Part shown: piece by piece, positions 32,555 to 40,534 of the stretch
How the letters are laid out: every line of letters starts with the position of its first letter
Position numbering within the stretch: position 1 is the first letter of the stretch
Assembly (NCBI RefSeq): GCF_004028635.1
Contig: NZ_RQJW01000003.1
Coordinates: 372,001 to 436,000 of the forward strand
DNA length: 64,000 nt
Direction of reading: 5' to 3'
From: Streptomyces cyaneus
Lineage (GTDB): Bacteria > Actinomycetota > Actinomycetes > Streptomycetales > Streptomycetaceae
The notes under the pieces: model-generated
What the model saw: the letters and a program-made list of their open reading frames with translations, nothing else
Databases searched by the model: none
Told to the model about the DNA's origin: nothing
Translations under genes and position numbers: made by a program

Positions 32555-34099
32555 GCGTGAGCGGCCCTTCCAGTACGGATCCCGCAACCGCCGCTTGTAC
32601 AGCTTCCCGTTGGGATCGCGTGGCATCTCGGTGATGAAGTCGACGCTCTTGGGCCGCTTGTAGCCGGCGAGTTGCTCGGCACAGTGGTCGAGGATCGCGG
32701 CGGCGAGGTCGGGGCCCGGCTCGTGGCCGTGGGCCGGTTCGACGACGGCCTTGACCTCTTCGCCCCAGTCGTCGTGCGGGATGCCGAAGGCGGCGGCGTC
32801 GGCGACGGCCGGGTGGGCGAGGAGCGCGGACTCGATCTCGGCCGGGTAGATGTTGACCCCGCCGGAGATGATCATGTCGATCTTGCGGTCGCGCAGGAAG
32901 AGGTAGCCGTCCTCGTCGAGACAGCCGAGGTCGCCGACGGTGAAGAAGTCACCGATGCGGTTCTTCCTCGTCTTGGCCTCGTCCTTGTGGTAGGCGAAGC
33001 CGCCGGTGTTCATCTTCAGGTAGACGGTGCCGAGTTCGCCTGGCGGGAGCCGGTTGCCGTCGTCGTCGAAGATCGCGAGTTCGCTGATGGGCCAGGCCTT
33101 GCCGACCGTGCCGGGCTTCTTCAGCCAGTCCTCGGCGGTGGCAAAGGCGCCGCCGCCCTCGCTGGCCGCGTAGTACTCCTCCACACATGGGCCCCACCAG
33201 TCGAGCATCGCCCGCTTCACATGGTCGGGGCAGGGGGCGGCGCCGTGGATGGCGTGCCGCATGGAGGAGACGTCGTAGCGGGCGCGCACCTCCTCGGGCA
33301 GGGCGAGCAGGCGGTGGAACTGGGTCGGGACCATGTGTGTGTGGGTGCACTTCTCACGGTCGATCAGCCGGAGCATCTCCTCGGGCGTCCACTTGTCCAT
33401 CAGCACCAGACGGTGGCCGATGTGCAGGGACGCGCCCGCGAACTGGAGGACGGCCGTGTGGTAGAGCGGCGAGCAGACGAGGTGCACGTTGTCGCCGAAC
33501 GGGCGGATGCCGAAGATGCCGAGGAAACCGCCCAGGTACGCCTCCTCGGGGACCTTGCCCGGCAGCGGGCGCCGGATGCCGCGCGGTCGGCCGGTGGTGC
33601 CCGAGGTGTAGTTCATGACCCAGCCGAGCTCGCGATCCGCAGGCGCCGACTCCGGTTGTCCGTCGAGGAGTTCGGCGTACGGCCTGAAGCCCTCGACCGT
33701 GCCGATCGCGTACCGGTGGGTGCCGGGCAGGCCGGCTTCGTCGGCGGCGTGACGTGCGGGGGCGGCGAAGCGTTCGTGGGCGAGGAGCACCTTGGCGCCG
33801 GAGTCGGCGACGATCCAGGCGATCTCGGGGCCGACGAAGTGGTGGTTGATGGGGACCAGGTAGAAGCCGGCCTGGCTGGCGGCGAGGTAGGCGGTGAAGA
33901 ACTCGGCGCTGTTGGGCAGGACGACGGCGAAGGCGTCGCCGCGTTCCATCCCGGCCGCGCGCAGGCCGTGGACGAGGCGATTGGCGGCGGCGTGCAGTCG
34001 GCCGGCGGTCCACTCCTCGCCGTCGGGGGCGACTAGGACCGTGCGGTCGGGGTCGGCCGCTGCCTGGGCCCAGAAGCCCGCGGGGGGTGTGCTCGTCAC
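32546..34099 (-). CDS. Acyl-CoA synthetase (AMP-forming)
   Basis: A 517-residue ANL ligase. P-loop MNYTSGTTGRPRGIRR (about 163-178), YYAASEGGGAF (A5 region), FFTVGDLGCLDEDGYLFLRDRKIDMIISGGVNIYP (A7-A8, given in part) and a terminal Lys in DPNGKLYKRRL. It activates a carboxylic acid to its CoA ester. The GTG start at 34099 has AAGGAGC upstream and overlaps the nitronate-monooxygenase stop by 4 nt, so the two form an operon driven from the dyad-bearing promoter at about 35.26 kb. Confidence 0.88.
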   Translation of the reverse strand: MTSTPPAGFWAQAAADPDRTVLVAPDGEEWTAGRLHAAANRLVHGLRAAGMERGDAFAVVLPNSAEFFTAYLAASQAGFYLVPINHHFVGPEIAWIVADSGAKVLLAHERFAAPARHAADEAGLPGTHRYAIGTVEGFRPYAELLDGQPESAPADRELGWVMNYTSGTTGRPRGIRRPLPGKVPEEAYLGGFLGIFGIRPFGDNVHLVCSPLYHTAVLQFAGASLHIGHRLVLMDKWTPEEMLRLIDREKCTHTHMVPTQFHRLLALPEEVRARYDVSSMRHAIHGAAPCPDHVKRAMLDWWGPCVEEYYAASEGGGAFATAEDWLKKPGTVGKAWPISELAIFDDDGNRLPPGELGTVYLKMNTGGFAYHKDEAKTRKNRIGDFFTVGDLGCLDEDGYLFLRDRKIDMIISGGVNIYPAEIESALLAHPAVADAAAFGIPHDDWGEEVKAVVEPAHGHEPGPDLAAAILDHCAEQLAGYKRPKSVDFITEMPRDPNGKLYKRRLRDPYWKGRSRPV

Positions 34100-35220
34100 T
34101 GGCCGCTCCTTCCGGCGATGCGGTTGATGCGATCGACGGCTTGCTCGAAGCCGCGGGTGAGGTCGTCGACGACGGCCTGGACGCTGCGTTCGCTGTTCAT
34201 CCGGCCGACGATCTGGCCGACGGGTGTGCCGAGCAGCGGCTCGACCTCGTACTTCTGGATCCGGGAGACGGCCTCGGCGACGAGCAGCCCCTGCAGGGGC
34301 ATGGGGAGGGTGCCGGGCCCGTTCGTGTCGTCCCAGGCGTCGGTCCACTCGGTGCGCAGCTGACGTGCGGGCTTTCCGGTCAGGGCGCGGGAGCGCACGG
34401 TGTCGCCGGAGCCTGCGGCCAGCAACTTCTGGATGAGCCTGGGCGAGGGCAGTTCGGCCTCTGTGGTGGTCAGCCATATGGAGCCGAGCCACACACCCTG
34501 TGCGCCGAGGCTGAGTGCGGCAGCCACCTGTTGGCCACTGCCGATCCCCCCGGCCGCCAGGACGGGCAGCGGGTCGACCGCTTCCACCACCTCGGGCGTG
34601 AGCACCATGGAGGCGATCTCTCCGGTGTGGCCGCCCGCCTCGTAGCCCTGGGCCACCACGATGTCGATACCGCCCTCTTTGTGCTTGACGGCGTGCCGGG
34701 CGCTGCCCGCGAGCGCGGCGACCAGCACACCCCGGTCATGGGCGCGCTCCACGACGTCCGCGGGCGGTGAGCCCAGGGCGTTGGCGAGCAGCTTGATCGG
34801 GTAGTCGAAGGCGACGTCGAGCTGGCTGCGGGCGACCTGCTCCATCCACCCGGTGATACGCCAGCCGGACGCCTCCCCCTCGGCCAGTTCGGGCACGCCG
34901 TACTTGGCGAGAGTGTCGTTGACGAACTGCCGGTGCCCCTCGGGGATCATCGCCTCGACATCGGCCTCGGTCAGTGTTTGATTGTTCGGGGCCTGCACCT
35001 TCTTGGCGGGCATGACGACATCCAGGCCGTAGGGCCGGCCGTCGACATGGGCCTCGATCCAGTCGAGGTCGCGTTTGAGGTCGTCGGGGGCCGTGTAGCG
35101 GACCGCGCCGAGCACTCCGAAGCCGCCGGCCCGGCTGATGGCCGCGGCGACGGCGGGGAACGGCGTGAAGCCGAAGATGGCGTGCTCGACTCCCAGTTTC
35201 TTGCTCAGCTCCGTCTGCAT
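34096..35220 (-). CDS. Nitronate monooxygenase / 2-nitropropane dioxygenase family flavoprotein
   Basis: A 374-residue FMN TIM-barrel protein. Signatures: IFGFTPFPAVAAAISRAGGFGVLGA at the N-terminus (shown in full family form), VAQGYEAGGHTGE with the catalytic His, and LPVLAAGGIGSGQQVAAALSLGAQGVWLG for FMN-phosphate binding. Members oxidise alkyl nitronates, but many clustered with acyl-CoA genes probably act as enoyl-CoA-like reductases or oxidases in sterol-type pathways. It is the first gene of the operon with the downstream ligase. No good Shine-Dalgarno is near the ATG; GGAGGAC lies 24 nt away. Confidence 0.85.
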   Translation of the reverse strand: MQTELSKKLGVEHAIFGFTPFPAVAAAISRAGGFGVLGAVRYTAPDDLKRDLDWIEAHVDGRPYGLDVVMPAKKVQAPNNQTLTEADVEAMIPEGHRQFVNDTLAKYGVPELAEGEASGWRITGWMEQVARSQLDVAFDYPIKLLANALGSPPADVVERAHDRGVLVAALAGSARHAVKHKEGGIDIVVAQGYEAGGHTGEIASMVLTPEVVEAVDPLPVLAAGGIGSGQQVAAALSLGAQGVWLGSIWLTTTEAELPSPRLIQKLLAAGSGDTVRSRALTGKPARQLRTEWTDAWDDTNGPGTLPMPLQGLLVAEAVSRIQKYEVEPLLGTPVGQIVGRMNSERSVQAVVDDLTRGFEQAVDRINRIAGRSGQ

Positions 35221-35262
35221 GGGCGCAGGATGCCGCAGTCCTCCGGACGACGGAAGGCCTTT

Positions 35263-35279
35263 TCTGATACACCGTCAGA
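35263..35279. promoter_or_regulatory. TetR-type operator, copy of the dyad at 14673
   Basis: TCTGAT-N5-GTCAGA, 43-59 bp before the nitronate monooxygenase start. The 26-bp context 35260-35285 matches 14670-14695 at 22 positions, including flanking TTTT and TCTT. This implies one repressor for both acyl-CoA loci. Confidence 0.65.
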
Positions 35280-35280
35280 T

Positions 35281-35372
35281 CTCTTTGGGCCGACCGTCCA
35301 GGCCTCTTGGGTCGACCGTCCAGGCCTCTTGGGTCGACCGTCCAGGTCTCTTGGGTAGACCGCCCCGTTGAC
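35281..35372. repeat. Four tandem copies of a 22-bp repeat
   Basis: Units of about 22 bp around CTCTTGGGTCGACCGTCCAG run from 35281 to about 35372; units 2 and 3 are nearly identical, units 1 and 4 diverged. They lie directly between the TetR-type dyad and the serine-hydrolase promoter. TCGACCGTC is the most conserved part. Two turns of DNA per unit would suit an array of protein sites; replication slippage is the simpler origin. Confidence 0.7.
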
Positions 35373-35390
35373 ACGACCCACACCTGACAC

Positions 35391-35431
35391 GAAAGTTTCA
35401 CCACGCAAGGTGATCCCGGAAAGATACTTTC
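35391..35431. promoter_or_regulatory. Two palindromes before the serine hydrolase gene
   Basis: GAAAGTTTC at 35391-35399 and GAAAGATACTTTC at 35419-35431 share GAAAG half-sites and are centred 30 bp apart, i.e. about three helical turns. A TTGACA hexamer lies at 35368-35373. The half-site style is like LacI-family operators for sugar-responsive genes in Streptomyces; the regulator is not in the window. Confidence 0.5.
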
Positions 35432-35456
35432 AGCCGGAGCGGCGGGAGGAACCTCG

Positions 35457-37226
35457 ATGACGGACGACAGAAGCAGACTGACCCGGCGTCAACTGGGGCG
35501 AACAGCCCTGGTCCTGGGCGGCGCCCTGGCCATCACCCCCTTCCCCGTCGGACCGGCGATAGCCGCCTCCTCGTCCGGCCGCAGCACCTTGCGCCACGGC
35601 TCCCCCGAACGCGCCGGGCTCCTCCCCGCCCACCTCCACCGACTCGTCACCGACGCCGAGACGTTCCTCGACCCCTCCCCCAAGCACCCCTGGTACGCGG
35701 GCGCCGTCCTGCTCGCCGGGCGCGGCGGCACCGTAGCCCTGCACCAGCCCATCGGGATGGCGTTGCGCTACCAGGCGTACGACGAGAAGACCGACACCGG
35801 CGTCGAGTTCCCGCCCGACCAGCAGATCCCCATGGCCGAGGACACCGTCTTCGATCTGGCCTCGGTGTCCAAGCTGTTCACCTCGATCCTCGCCGTGCAG
35901 CAGATCGAACGGGGTGCGCTCGGGCTGGAGGCGACGGTCGCCTCCTACCTCCCGGACTTCGGCAGCGCTGGCAAGCAGGACATCACGATCCGCCAACTCC
36001 TCACCCATACCTCGGGGTTCCGCGCCTGGATCCCGCTGTACAACGCGCCGACGTACGAGGAGAAGCTCCAACTCATCTGGAACGAGGCGCCGCTGAACGC
36101 GCCGGGCACCAAGTACCTCTACTCGGACCTGAATCTGATCTCCCTCCAGCTCGTCCTGGAGAAGATCACCGGCCGTGAGCTCGACATCCTCCTCCGCGAC
36201 GAGATCACCGCCCCGCTCGGCATGCGCTACACCCGCTACAACCCTCCCGCCGCCTGGAAGCCGAAGATCGCGGCCACCGAGGACGCCCGGCGCCCCTGGT
36301 CCGGCCTGGACCGTGGGCTCGTATGGGGCGAGGTGCACGACGAGAACGCCTTCAGCCTCGGCGGGGTCGCGGGCCACGCGGGCGTGTTCTCGAACGCCTG
36401 GGACCTCGCGGTCCTCGGCCGGACGCTGCTCAACGGCGGCGCCTACGGCCGCTCCCGCATCCTGGAGCCGGAGTCGGTGGAGTTGATGTTCACGGACTTC
36501 AACACCGCATTCGCGGGCGACGAGCACGGCCTCGGCTTCGAGCTCTACCAGCACTGGTACATGGGCGCGATGGCCACCCCGCGCACCGCGGGGCACACCG
36601 GCTTCACCGGCACCTCGCTGGTTCTCGACCCGACGACCGACTCCTTCCTCGTCGTACTGGGCAACTCGGTCCACCCCGTGCGCAGTTGGCGCTCCGGTTC
36701 CGCGCCCCGGGTCGCCGCCGCCGACCACATGGCGCGGGCCGTACCGGTACGCCCACGGCACGGTCGTACCGCGTGGTTCTCGGGAATGGCGAGTGCCACG
36801 ACCGCGACCCTCGCGCTCCCCGCGCTCGACACGACCTGCGGCGACGTACGGCTGCGCTGCGCTCTGTGGTGGGACACCGAACCCCAGTCGGACGCCCTCA
36901 CCCTGGAGTCGACGACCGACGGGGGCACCACCTGGCAGCAGCTCCCCTTCACGACAACCCGCCACGGCGAGCGACCCCAGGATCACCCGACCGGCACGGT
37001 GAACGGCTGGTCGGGCCGCGTCTGGCACCGGCTCACGGCCCAGCTCCCGGCGCACCGGCAGCTGGTGATCCGCTGGCGGTACACGACCGACCGCCTGTAC
37101 GTGGGCCGTGGCGCGTACGTCGACGGACTGCGCGTCGAAACGCCGGCCACCGTCCTCTTCGACGAAGCCCGCCCTGCGGACGCGGCGCGGATCGAGGCGA
37201 CGGGCTGGGCAGCCTCCGCCGACTGA
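35457..37226 (+). CDS. Tat-exported serine hydrolase (beta-lactamase/PBP4* fold)
   Basis: A 589-residue exported protein. Twin-arginine signal TRRQLGRTALVLGGALA (Arg10-Arg11). Class C beta-lactamase/DD-peptidase catalytic motifs: SVSK with nucleophile Ser136 and Lys139, YSDLN in the YxN position, and GHTG. A C-terminal 150-residue beta-rich domain (LRCALWWDTEPQSDALTLES, QLPAHRQLVIRWRY) is an accessory module, perhaps carbohydrate or wall binding. It may be an esterase, D-aminopeptidase or wall hydrolase rather than a resistance enzyme. GGGAGG lies 8 nt before the ATG. Confidence 0.85.
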   Translation: MTDDRSRLTRRQLGRTALVLGGALAITPFPVGPAIAASSSGRSTLRHGSPERAGLLPAHLHRLVTDAETFLDPSPKHPWYAGAVLLAGRGGTVALHQPIGMALRYQAYDEKTDTGVEFPPDQQIPMAEDTVFDLASVSKLFTSILAVQQIERGALGLEATVASYLPDFGSAGKQDITIRQLLTHTSGFRAWIPLYNAPTYEEKLQLIWNEAPLNAPGTKYLYSDLNLISLQLVLEKITGRELDILLRDEITAPLGMRYTRYNPPAAWKPKIAATEDARRPWSGLDRGLVWGEVHDENAFSLGGVAGHAGVFSNAWDLAVLGRTLLNGGAYGRSRILEPESVELMFTDFNTAFAGDEHGLGFELYQHWYMGAMATPRTAGHTGFTGTSLVLDPTTDSFLVVLGNSVHPVRSWRSGSAPRVAAADHMARAVPVRPRHGRTAWFSGMASATTATLALPALDTTCGDVRLRCALWWDTEPQSDALTLESTTDGGTTWQQLPFTTTRHGERPQDHPTGTVNGWSGRVWHRLTAQLPAHRQLVIRWRYTTDRLYVGRGAYVDGLRVETPATVLFDEARPADAARIEATGWAASAD

Positions 37227-37238
37227 ATTCTCAGCCCC

Positions 37239-38576
37239 TCAGTCAGTGCTGTGTCGGTGAAAGGAGTAGGCCTTGCTGACTGCCTGGAGGAGGTTGGCAA
37301 GGGCGAGAGCCGTCCATAGAGCGGTAAGCCCTCCGGTTGTGGCTACCGGAGCGGCGACGGCGGCCAGGCCTCCGTAGCAGATGAAGGTCGACACGAAACT
37401 CGGCACGGTGCGCTTGAGACCGATGAGGCCGAAGCCGACGACTGCCTGCAGCGCGTCGGTGACGACCACGACCAGCACCAGGGGCAGAAGGTCCGTGATC
37501 TGGGGCCGCACATCGACGTCCTGGGTGAACAGCGGAACGACCCACGAACTGAGGGCGATCACCGTTGCCGCGATGGACCCCACAACGGCCAGTGCCAGCC
37601 ACGTGCCCGCCCGAACGCTGCGCCGAATGCGCGCGCTGTCGTGCTTCGTTGCGTAGTCGGAGATCAGTGGGACGGTGGCCTGGCCGACCGCCACCGCAGC
37701 TGTGAAGATGAGGTTGACCAGGGAGATGCCGACGCTGTGAACCGCGGCGCTGTCCGTCCCCATCCTGGCGGCCGCGAAGGTCAATACGCCCAGGACCGCG
37801 AACTTGACGAGTACCGTGCCGGCCAGCGGAATCCCCACGGTGCCCAATGCCCAGACCTGCTTCACATCAGGCCGGCCCGGATACAAAGAGTGGCCGCTGA
37901 GCACGGTAGAGCGGCTGATGGCCACCTGGTTGACACAGGCGCTGACCACGCTGGAGGCGAGCATGGCGATGCCTGCCCCGGTCAGGCCGTAACTCGGCAG
38001 CGGGCCGGGAGCACCCACGAGGAGGACGGACAGCATGGTGGATGCGGCGGTCCCGAGCAGTCCGGCCCGCATCACCGACTTTGAGTGGCCGAGTGCCACC
38101 AGGACGGATGTTGCTGACGAGCTGACCGCGATGGCGAGTACGCTGCCGGCCAGCAGGAGGGGGAACATTCCCAGCTGGTCGAGGGTGGTGCGGGGAACCT
38201 CGGCCGCTCGGCCGATCAGAGGAACGGACGCGACCGCCGCCGCAGCGATGGCGCCGACGGTGATCGCGAGCCACGTTCCGCTGCGCACCACGGGCAGGAG
38301 ACGGTCGGGATCCTCCTTGCTCGGCGTGACGAACGGCATCACACCGCGCAGCGCGCCTGCCACCGTGGCAGTAGCGGGGCTGAAGACGGCCATGGCGACG
38401 GCGAAGGCCGCGAGGGTTGCGGTGGCGTGGTTGCCGAGCAGTGCGGTGTCGACCAGGGCGCCGGCTGAGGCGGCGATCATCGTCAGGTACAGCGGGAGCG
38501 CTGCAGCCGCTATCACGATCCACGTACTGCGTCCGGCTGGTCCAGTCCCCTTGCTGATCACGGGTTCGATCATCAC
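37239..38576 (-). CDS. MATE-family multidrug efflux transporter
   Basis: A 445-residue membrane protein with 12 hydrophobic segments in two homologous halves (LPLYLTMIAASAGALVDTALLG and IPLAGTVLVKFAVLGVLTFAAA mark the two N-ends). The Asp in VDTALLG is the conserved MATE site. It would export a cationic drug or metabolite in exchange for H+ or Na+. The ribosome site is weak. By eye its third positions are less G/C-rich than its neighbours. An IS5-type transposase remnant lies 140-280 bp upstream, so acquisition by transfer is likely. Confidence 0.85.
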   Translation of the reverse strand: MMIEPVISKGTGPAGRSTWIVIAAAALPLYLTMIAASAGALVDTALLGNHATATLAAFAVAMAVFSPATATVAGALRGVMPFVTPSKEDPDRLLPVVRSGTWLAITVGAIAAAAVASVPLIGRAAEVPRTTLDQLGMFPLLLAGSVLAIAVSSSATSVLVALGHSKSVMRAGLLGTAASTMLSVLLVGAPGPLPSYGLTGAGIAMLASSVVSACVNQVAISRSTVLSGHSLYPGRPDVKQVWALGTVGIPLAGTVLVKFAVLGVLTFAAARMGTDSAAVHSVGISLVNLIFTAAVAVGQATVPLISDYATKHDSARIRRSVRAGTWLALAVVGSIAATVIALSSWVVPLFTQDVDVRPQITDLLPLVLVVVVTDALQAVVGFGLIGLKRTVPSFVSTFICYGGLAAVAAPVATTGGLTALWTALALANLLQAVSKAYSFHRHSTD

Positions 38577-38711
38577 ACTGCGGGAGCCGACAGGTCAGCG
38601 GGAGGGGCGAACTCGGTCTGCTGGGGCGTGTATCGGAAGTGGATCATGGTGGTGAGTGATGGCCGGCCCTGGTCCGGAGCTAAGATCACTGGCCCGACGC
38701 CGACCTCAGGG

Positions 38712-38860
38712 CTGCACCGACGTGCGCGAGTGGCAGGCGCGCTGTCCGGCCGTGATGACGATCGACATCGGCTTCTGGCCCTGCTCGACGGCCAGGTGCA
38801 GCTTGGTGGTCAGGCCGCCGCGCGAGCGTCCAAGGCTCTGGCGCACGCGACTACGCGCCC
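38712..38860 (-). pseudogene. IS5-family transposase remnant
   Basis: Reading the minus strand gives an unbroken fragment with the IS5/IS4-type DDE core: LGRSRGGLTTKLHLAVEQGQ, then KPMSIVITAGQR. Both ends are lost: upstream the frame runs into the oxidoreductase gene and downstream the sequence no longer resembles a transposase. No terminal inverted repeats are visible. It is a scar of an old insertion. Confidence 0.8.
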
Positions 38861-38876
38861 GAGTCCGGTTCGGACT

Positions 38877-40454
38877 TCAGCCGTTGGCGGCCTCCAGCAC
38901 CGCCATCGCCGCATTGTGCCCCGGCACGCCGCTCACCCCGCCCCCACGCACCGCGCCCGCCCCGCACAGCAGCACGTTCGCGTGCCGCGTCTCCACGCCC
39001 CAGCGTCCGGTGCCTTCCTGGGCGTACGGCCAGGCCAGGTCGCGGTGGAAGATGTTGCCGCCTGGCAGGCGCAGGTCGCGTTCCAGGTCCAGTGGGGTCT
39101 TGGCCTCGATGCAGGGGCGTCCGTCCGCATCCGTGGCCAGACAGTCGGCGAGCGGCTCGGCGAGGTGGGCGTCCAGTTGGGCGAGGGTCGACTTCAGCAG
39201 TTCCTCGCGTACGGCTTCGTTGTCGCGCTCGAAGAGCCGGGCCGGCGTGTGCAGGCCGAAGAGGGTGAGGGTCTGGTAGCCCTGTTCTACGAGGTCGGGT
39301 CCGAGGATCGTGGGGTCGGTCAGTGAGTGGCAGTAGATCTCGGACGGCGGCGCGGCGGGGAGTTCGCCGGCGGCGGCCTGGGCGTGGGCGGTGGCCAGTT
39401 GGCCGTAGCTCTCGGCGATGTGGAAGGTGCCGGCGAAAGCCTCGCGGGGGTCGACGGAGCTGTCGCGCAGCCGGGGCAGGCGCTTGAGCAGCATGTTCAC
39501 CTTGAGCTGTGCGCCCTCGGCGGGGGCCGGGGGTGTGTCGCCGGTGAGCGCGGCCAGTTCCTGTGGGGCGGCGTTCACCAGGACGTGCCGGGCGGTGGCG
39601 ACGCCCTCACCGTCCGCCGTCCGATATGTGATCTCCGCCGTACGGCCGTCCGTGTCGATCCGTACCGCCTCGTGCCCGGTGACGACGACCGCGCCCGCCG
39701 CGCGAGCCGCCGTGGCCAGGGCGTCGGTGAGGGCGCCCATGCCGCCGACGGGGACGTCCCAGGCGCCGGTTCCGCCGCCGATCACGTGGTAGAGGAAGCA
39801 GCGGTTCTGCTTCAGGGAGGTGTCATGGGCGTCGGCGAAGGTGCCGATCAGGGCGTCCGTCAGGACCACGCCCCGCACCAGGTCGTCCGTGAAGCGGTGC
39901 TCGATCGCGACACCGATCGGTTCCTCGAAGAGGATCCGCCAGGCCTCCTCGTCGTCGACGCGTCGGCGCAGCTCCTCGCGGCTCGGCAGGGGTTCGGTGA
40001 GCGTCGGGAACACCCGCTTGGCGACCTCGCCGGTGAGGCCGTAGAACCGCTGCCATGCCGCGTACTCGCGCTCGCCGCCGGTCAGCCGGGCGAACGCCTC
40101 CCTGGTGCGCCGCTCGCCGCCCCCGACCAGCAGTCCGGTCGGCTGCCCGTCCCGTTCCACGGGCGTGTACGAGGAGACGTTGCGCGTGCGGACGCGGAAG
40201 TCCAGGCCGAGGTCCCGGACGATCTTCTTCGGCAGCAGGCTGACCAGGTACGAGTAGCGCGACAGCCGTGCGTCGACGCCGGCGAACGGCCGGGTGGACA
40301 CGGCGGCGCCCCCGGTGGTGTCCAGTCGCTCCAGCACCAGCACGGACCGTCCGGCCCGGGCCAGGTAGGCGGCGGCGATCAGGCCGTTGTGGCCTCCGCC
40401 GACGATGACTGCGTCGTACGTACGGTGTCCCGGGTGTCCCTCGTGTGCAGGCAT
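38877..40454 (-). CDS. FAD-dependent oxidoreductase, phytoene desaturase-like
   Basis: A 525-residue flavoprotein. Rossmann motif YDAVIVGGGHNGLIAAAYLARAG (about 12-34, given in part), then VLERLDTTGGAAVS; C-terminal FAD motif NVLLCGAGAVRGGGVSGVPGHNAA. The family includes carotenoid desaturases and isomerases plus many bacterial amine/retinol-saturase-like enzymes; no carotenoid genes are nearby, so the substrate is unknown. The ATG at 40454 follows GAAGAACC; an ATG at 40490 would add 12 residues that overlap the direct repeats. Confidence 0.85.
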   Translation of the reverse strand: MPAHEGHPGHRTYDAVIVGGGHNGLIAAAYLARAGRSVLVLERLDTTGGAAVSTRPFAGVDARLSRYSYLVSLLPKKIVRDLGLDFRVRTRNVSSYTPVERDGQPTGLLVGGGERRTREAFARLTGGEREYAAWQRFYGLTGEVAKRVFPTLTEPLPSREELRRRVDDEEAWRILFEEPIGVAIEHRFTDDLVRGVVLTDALIGTFADAHDTSLKQNRCFLYHVIGGGTGAWDVPVGGMGALTDALATAARAAGAVVVTGHEAVRIDTDGRTAEITYRTADGEGVATARHVLVNAAPQELAALTGDTPPAPAEGAQLKVNMLLKRLPRLRDSSVDPREAFAGTFHIAESYGQLATAHAQAAAGELPAAPPSEIYCHSLTDPTILGPDLVEQGYQTLTLFGLHTPARLFERDNEAVREELLKSTLAQLDAHLAEPLADCLATDADGRPCIEAKTPLDLERDLRLPGGNIFHRDLAWPYAQEGTGRWGVETRHANVLLCGAGAVRGGGVSGVPGHNAAMAVLEAANG

Positions 40455-40478
40455 GGTTCTTCGTAACACGTGATGATC

Positions 40479-40500
40479 TAGGTCGGCCATAGGTCGGCCT
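40479..40500. promoter_or_regulatory. Two tandem 11-bp repeats upstream of the oxidoreductase
   Basis: TAGGTCGGCCA at 40479-40489 is followed at once by TAGGTCGGCCT at 40490-40500, one helical turn apart and 25-46 bp before the start codon. It may be a regulator site. Confidence 0.35.
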
Positions 40501-40534
40501 CGCAGGAGTCACCGGCCAGGGGACGCCGCCGAGC

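Noticed and set aside
35281..35372. Possible CRISPR array
   Set aside because: Repeats are contiguous with no unique spacers and no cas genes are present.
35457..37226. Assignment as a beta-lactamase conferring resistance
   Set aside because: The motifs are shared with esterases and D-aminopeptidases, and the long C-terminal domain is not typical of resistance enzymes.
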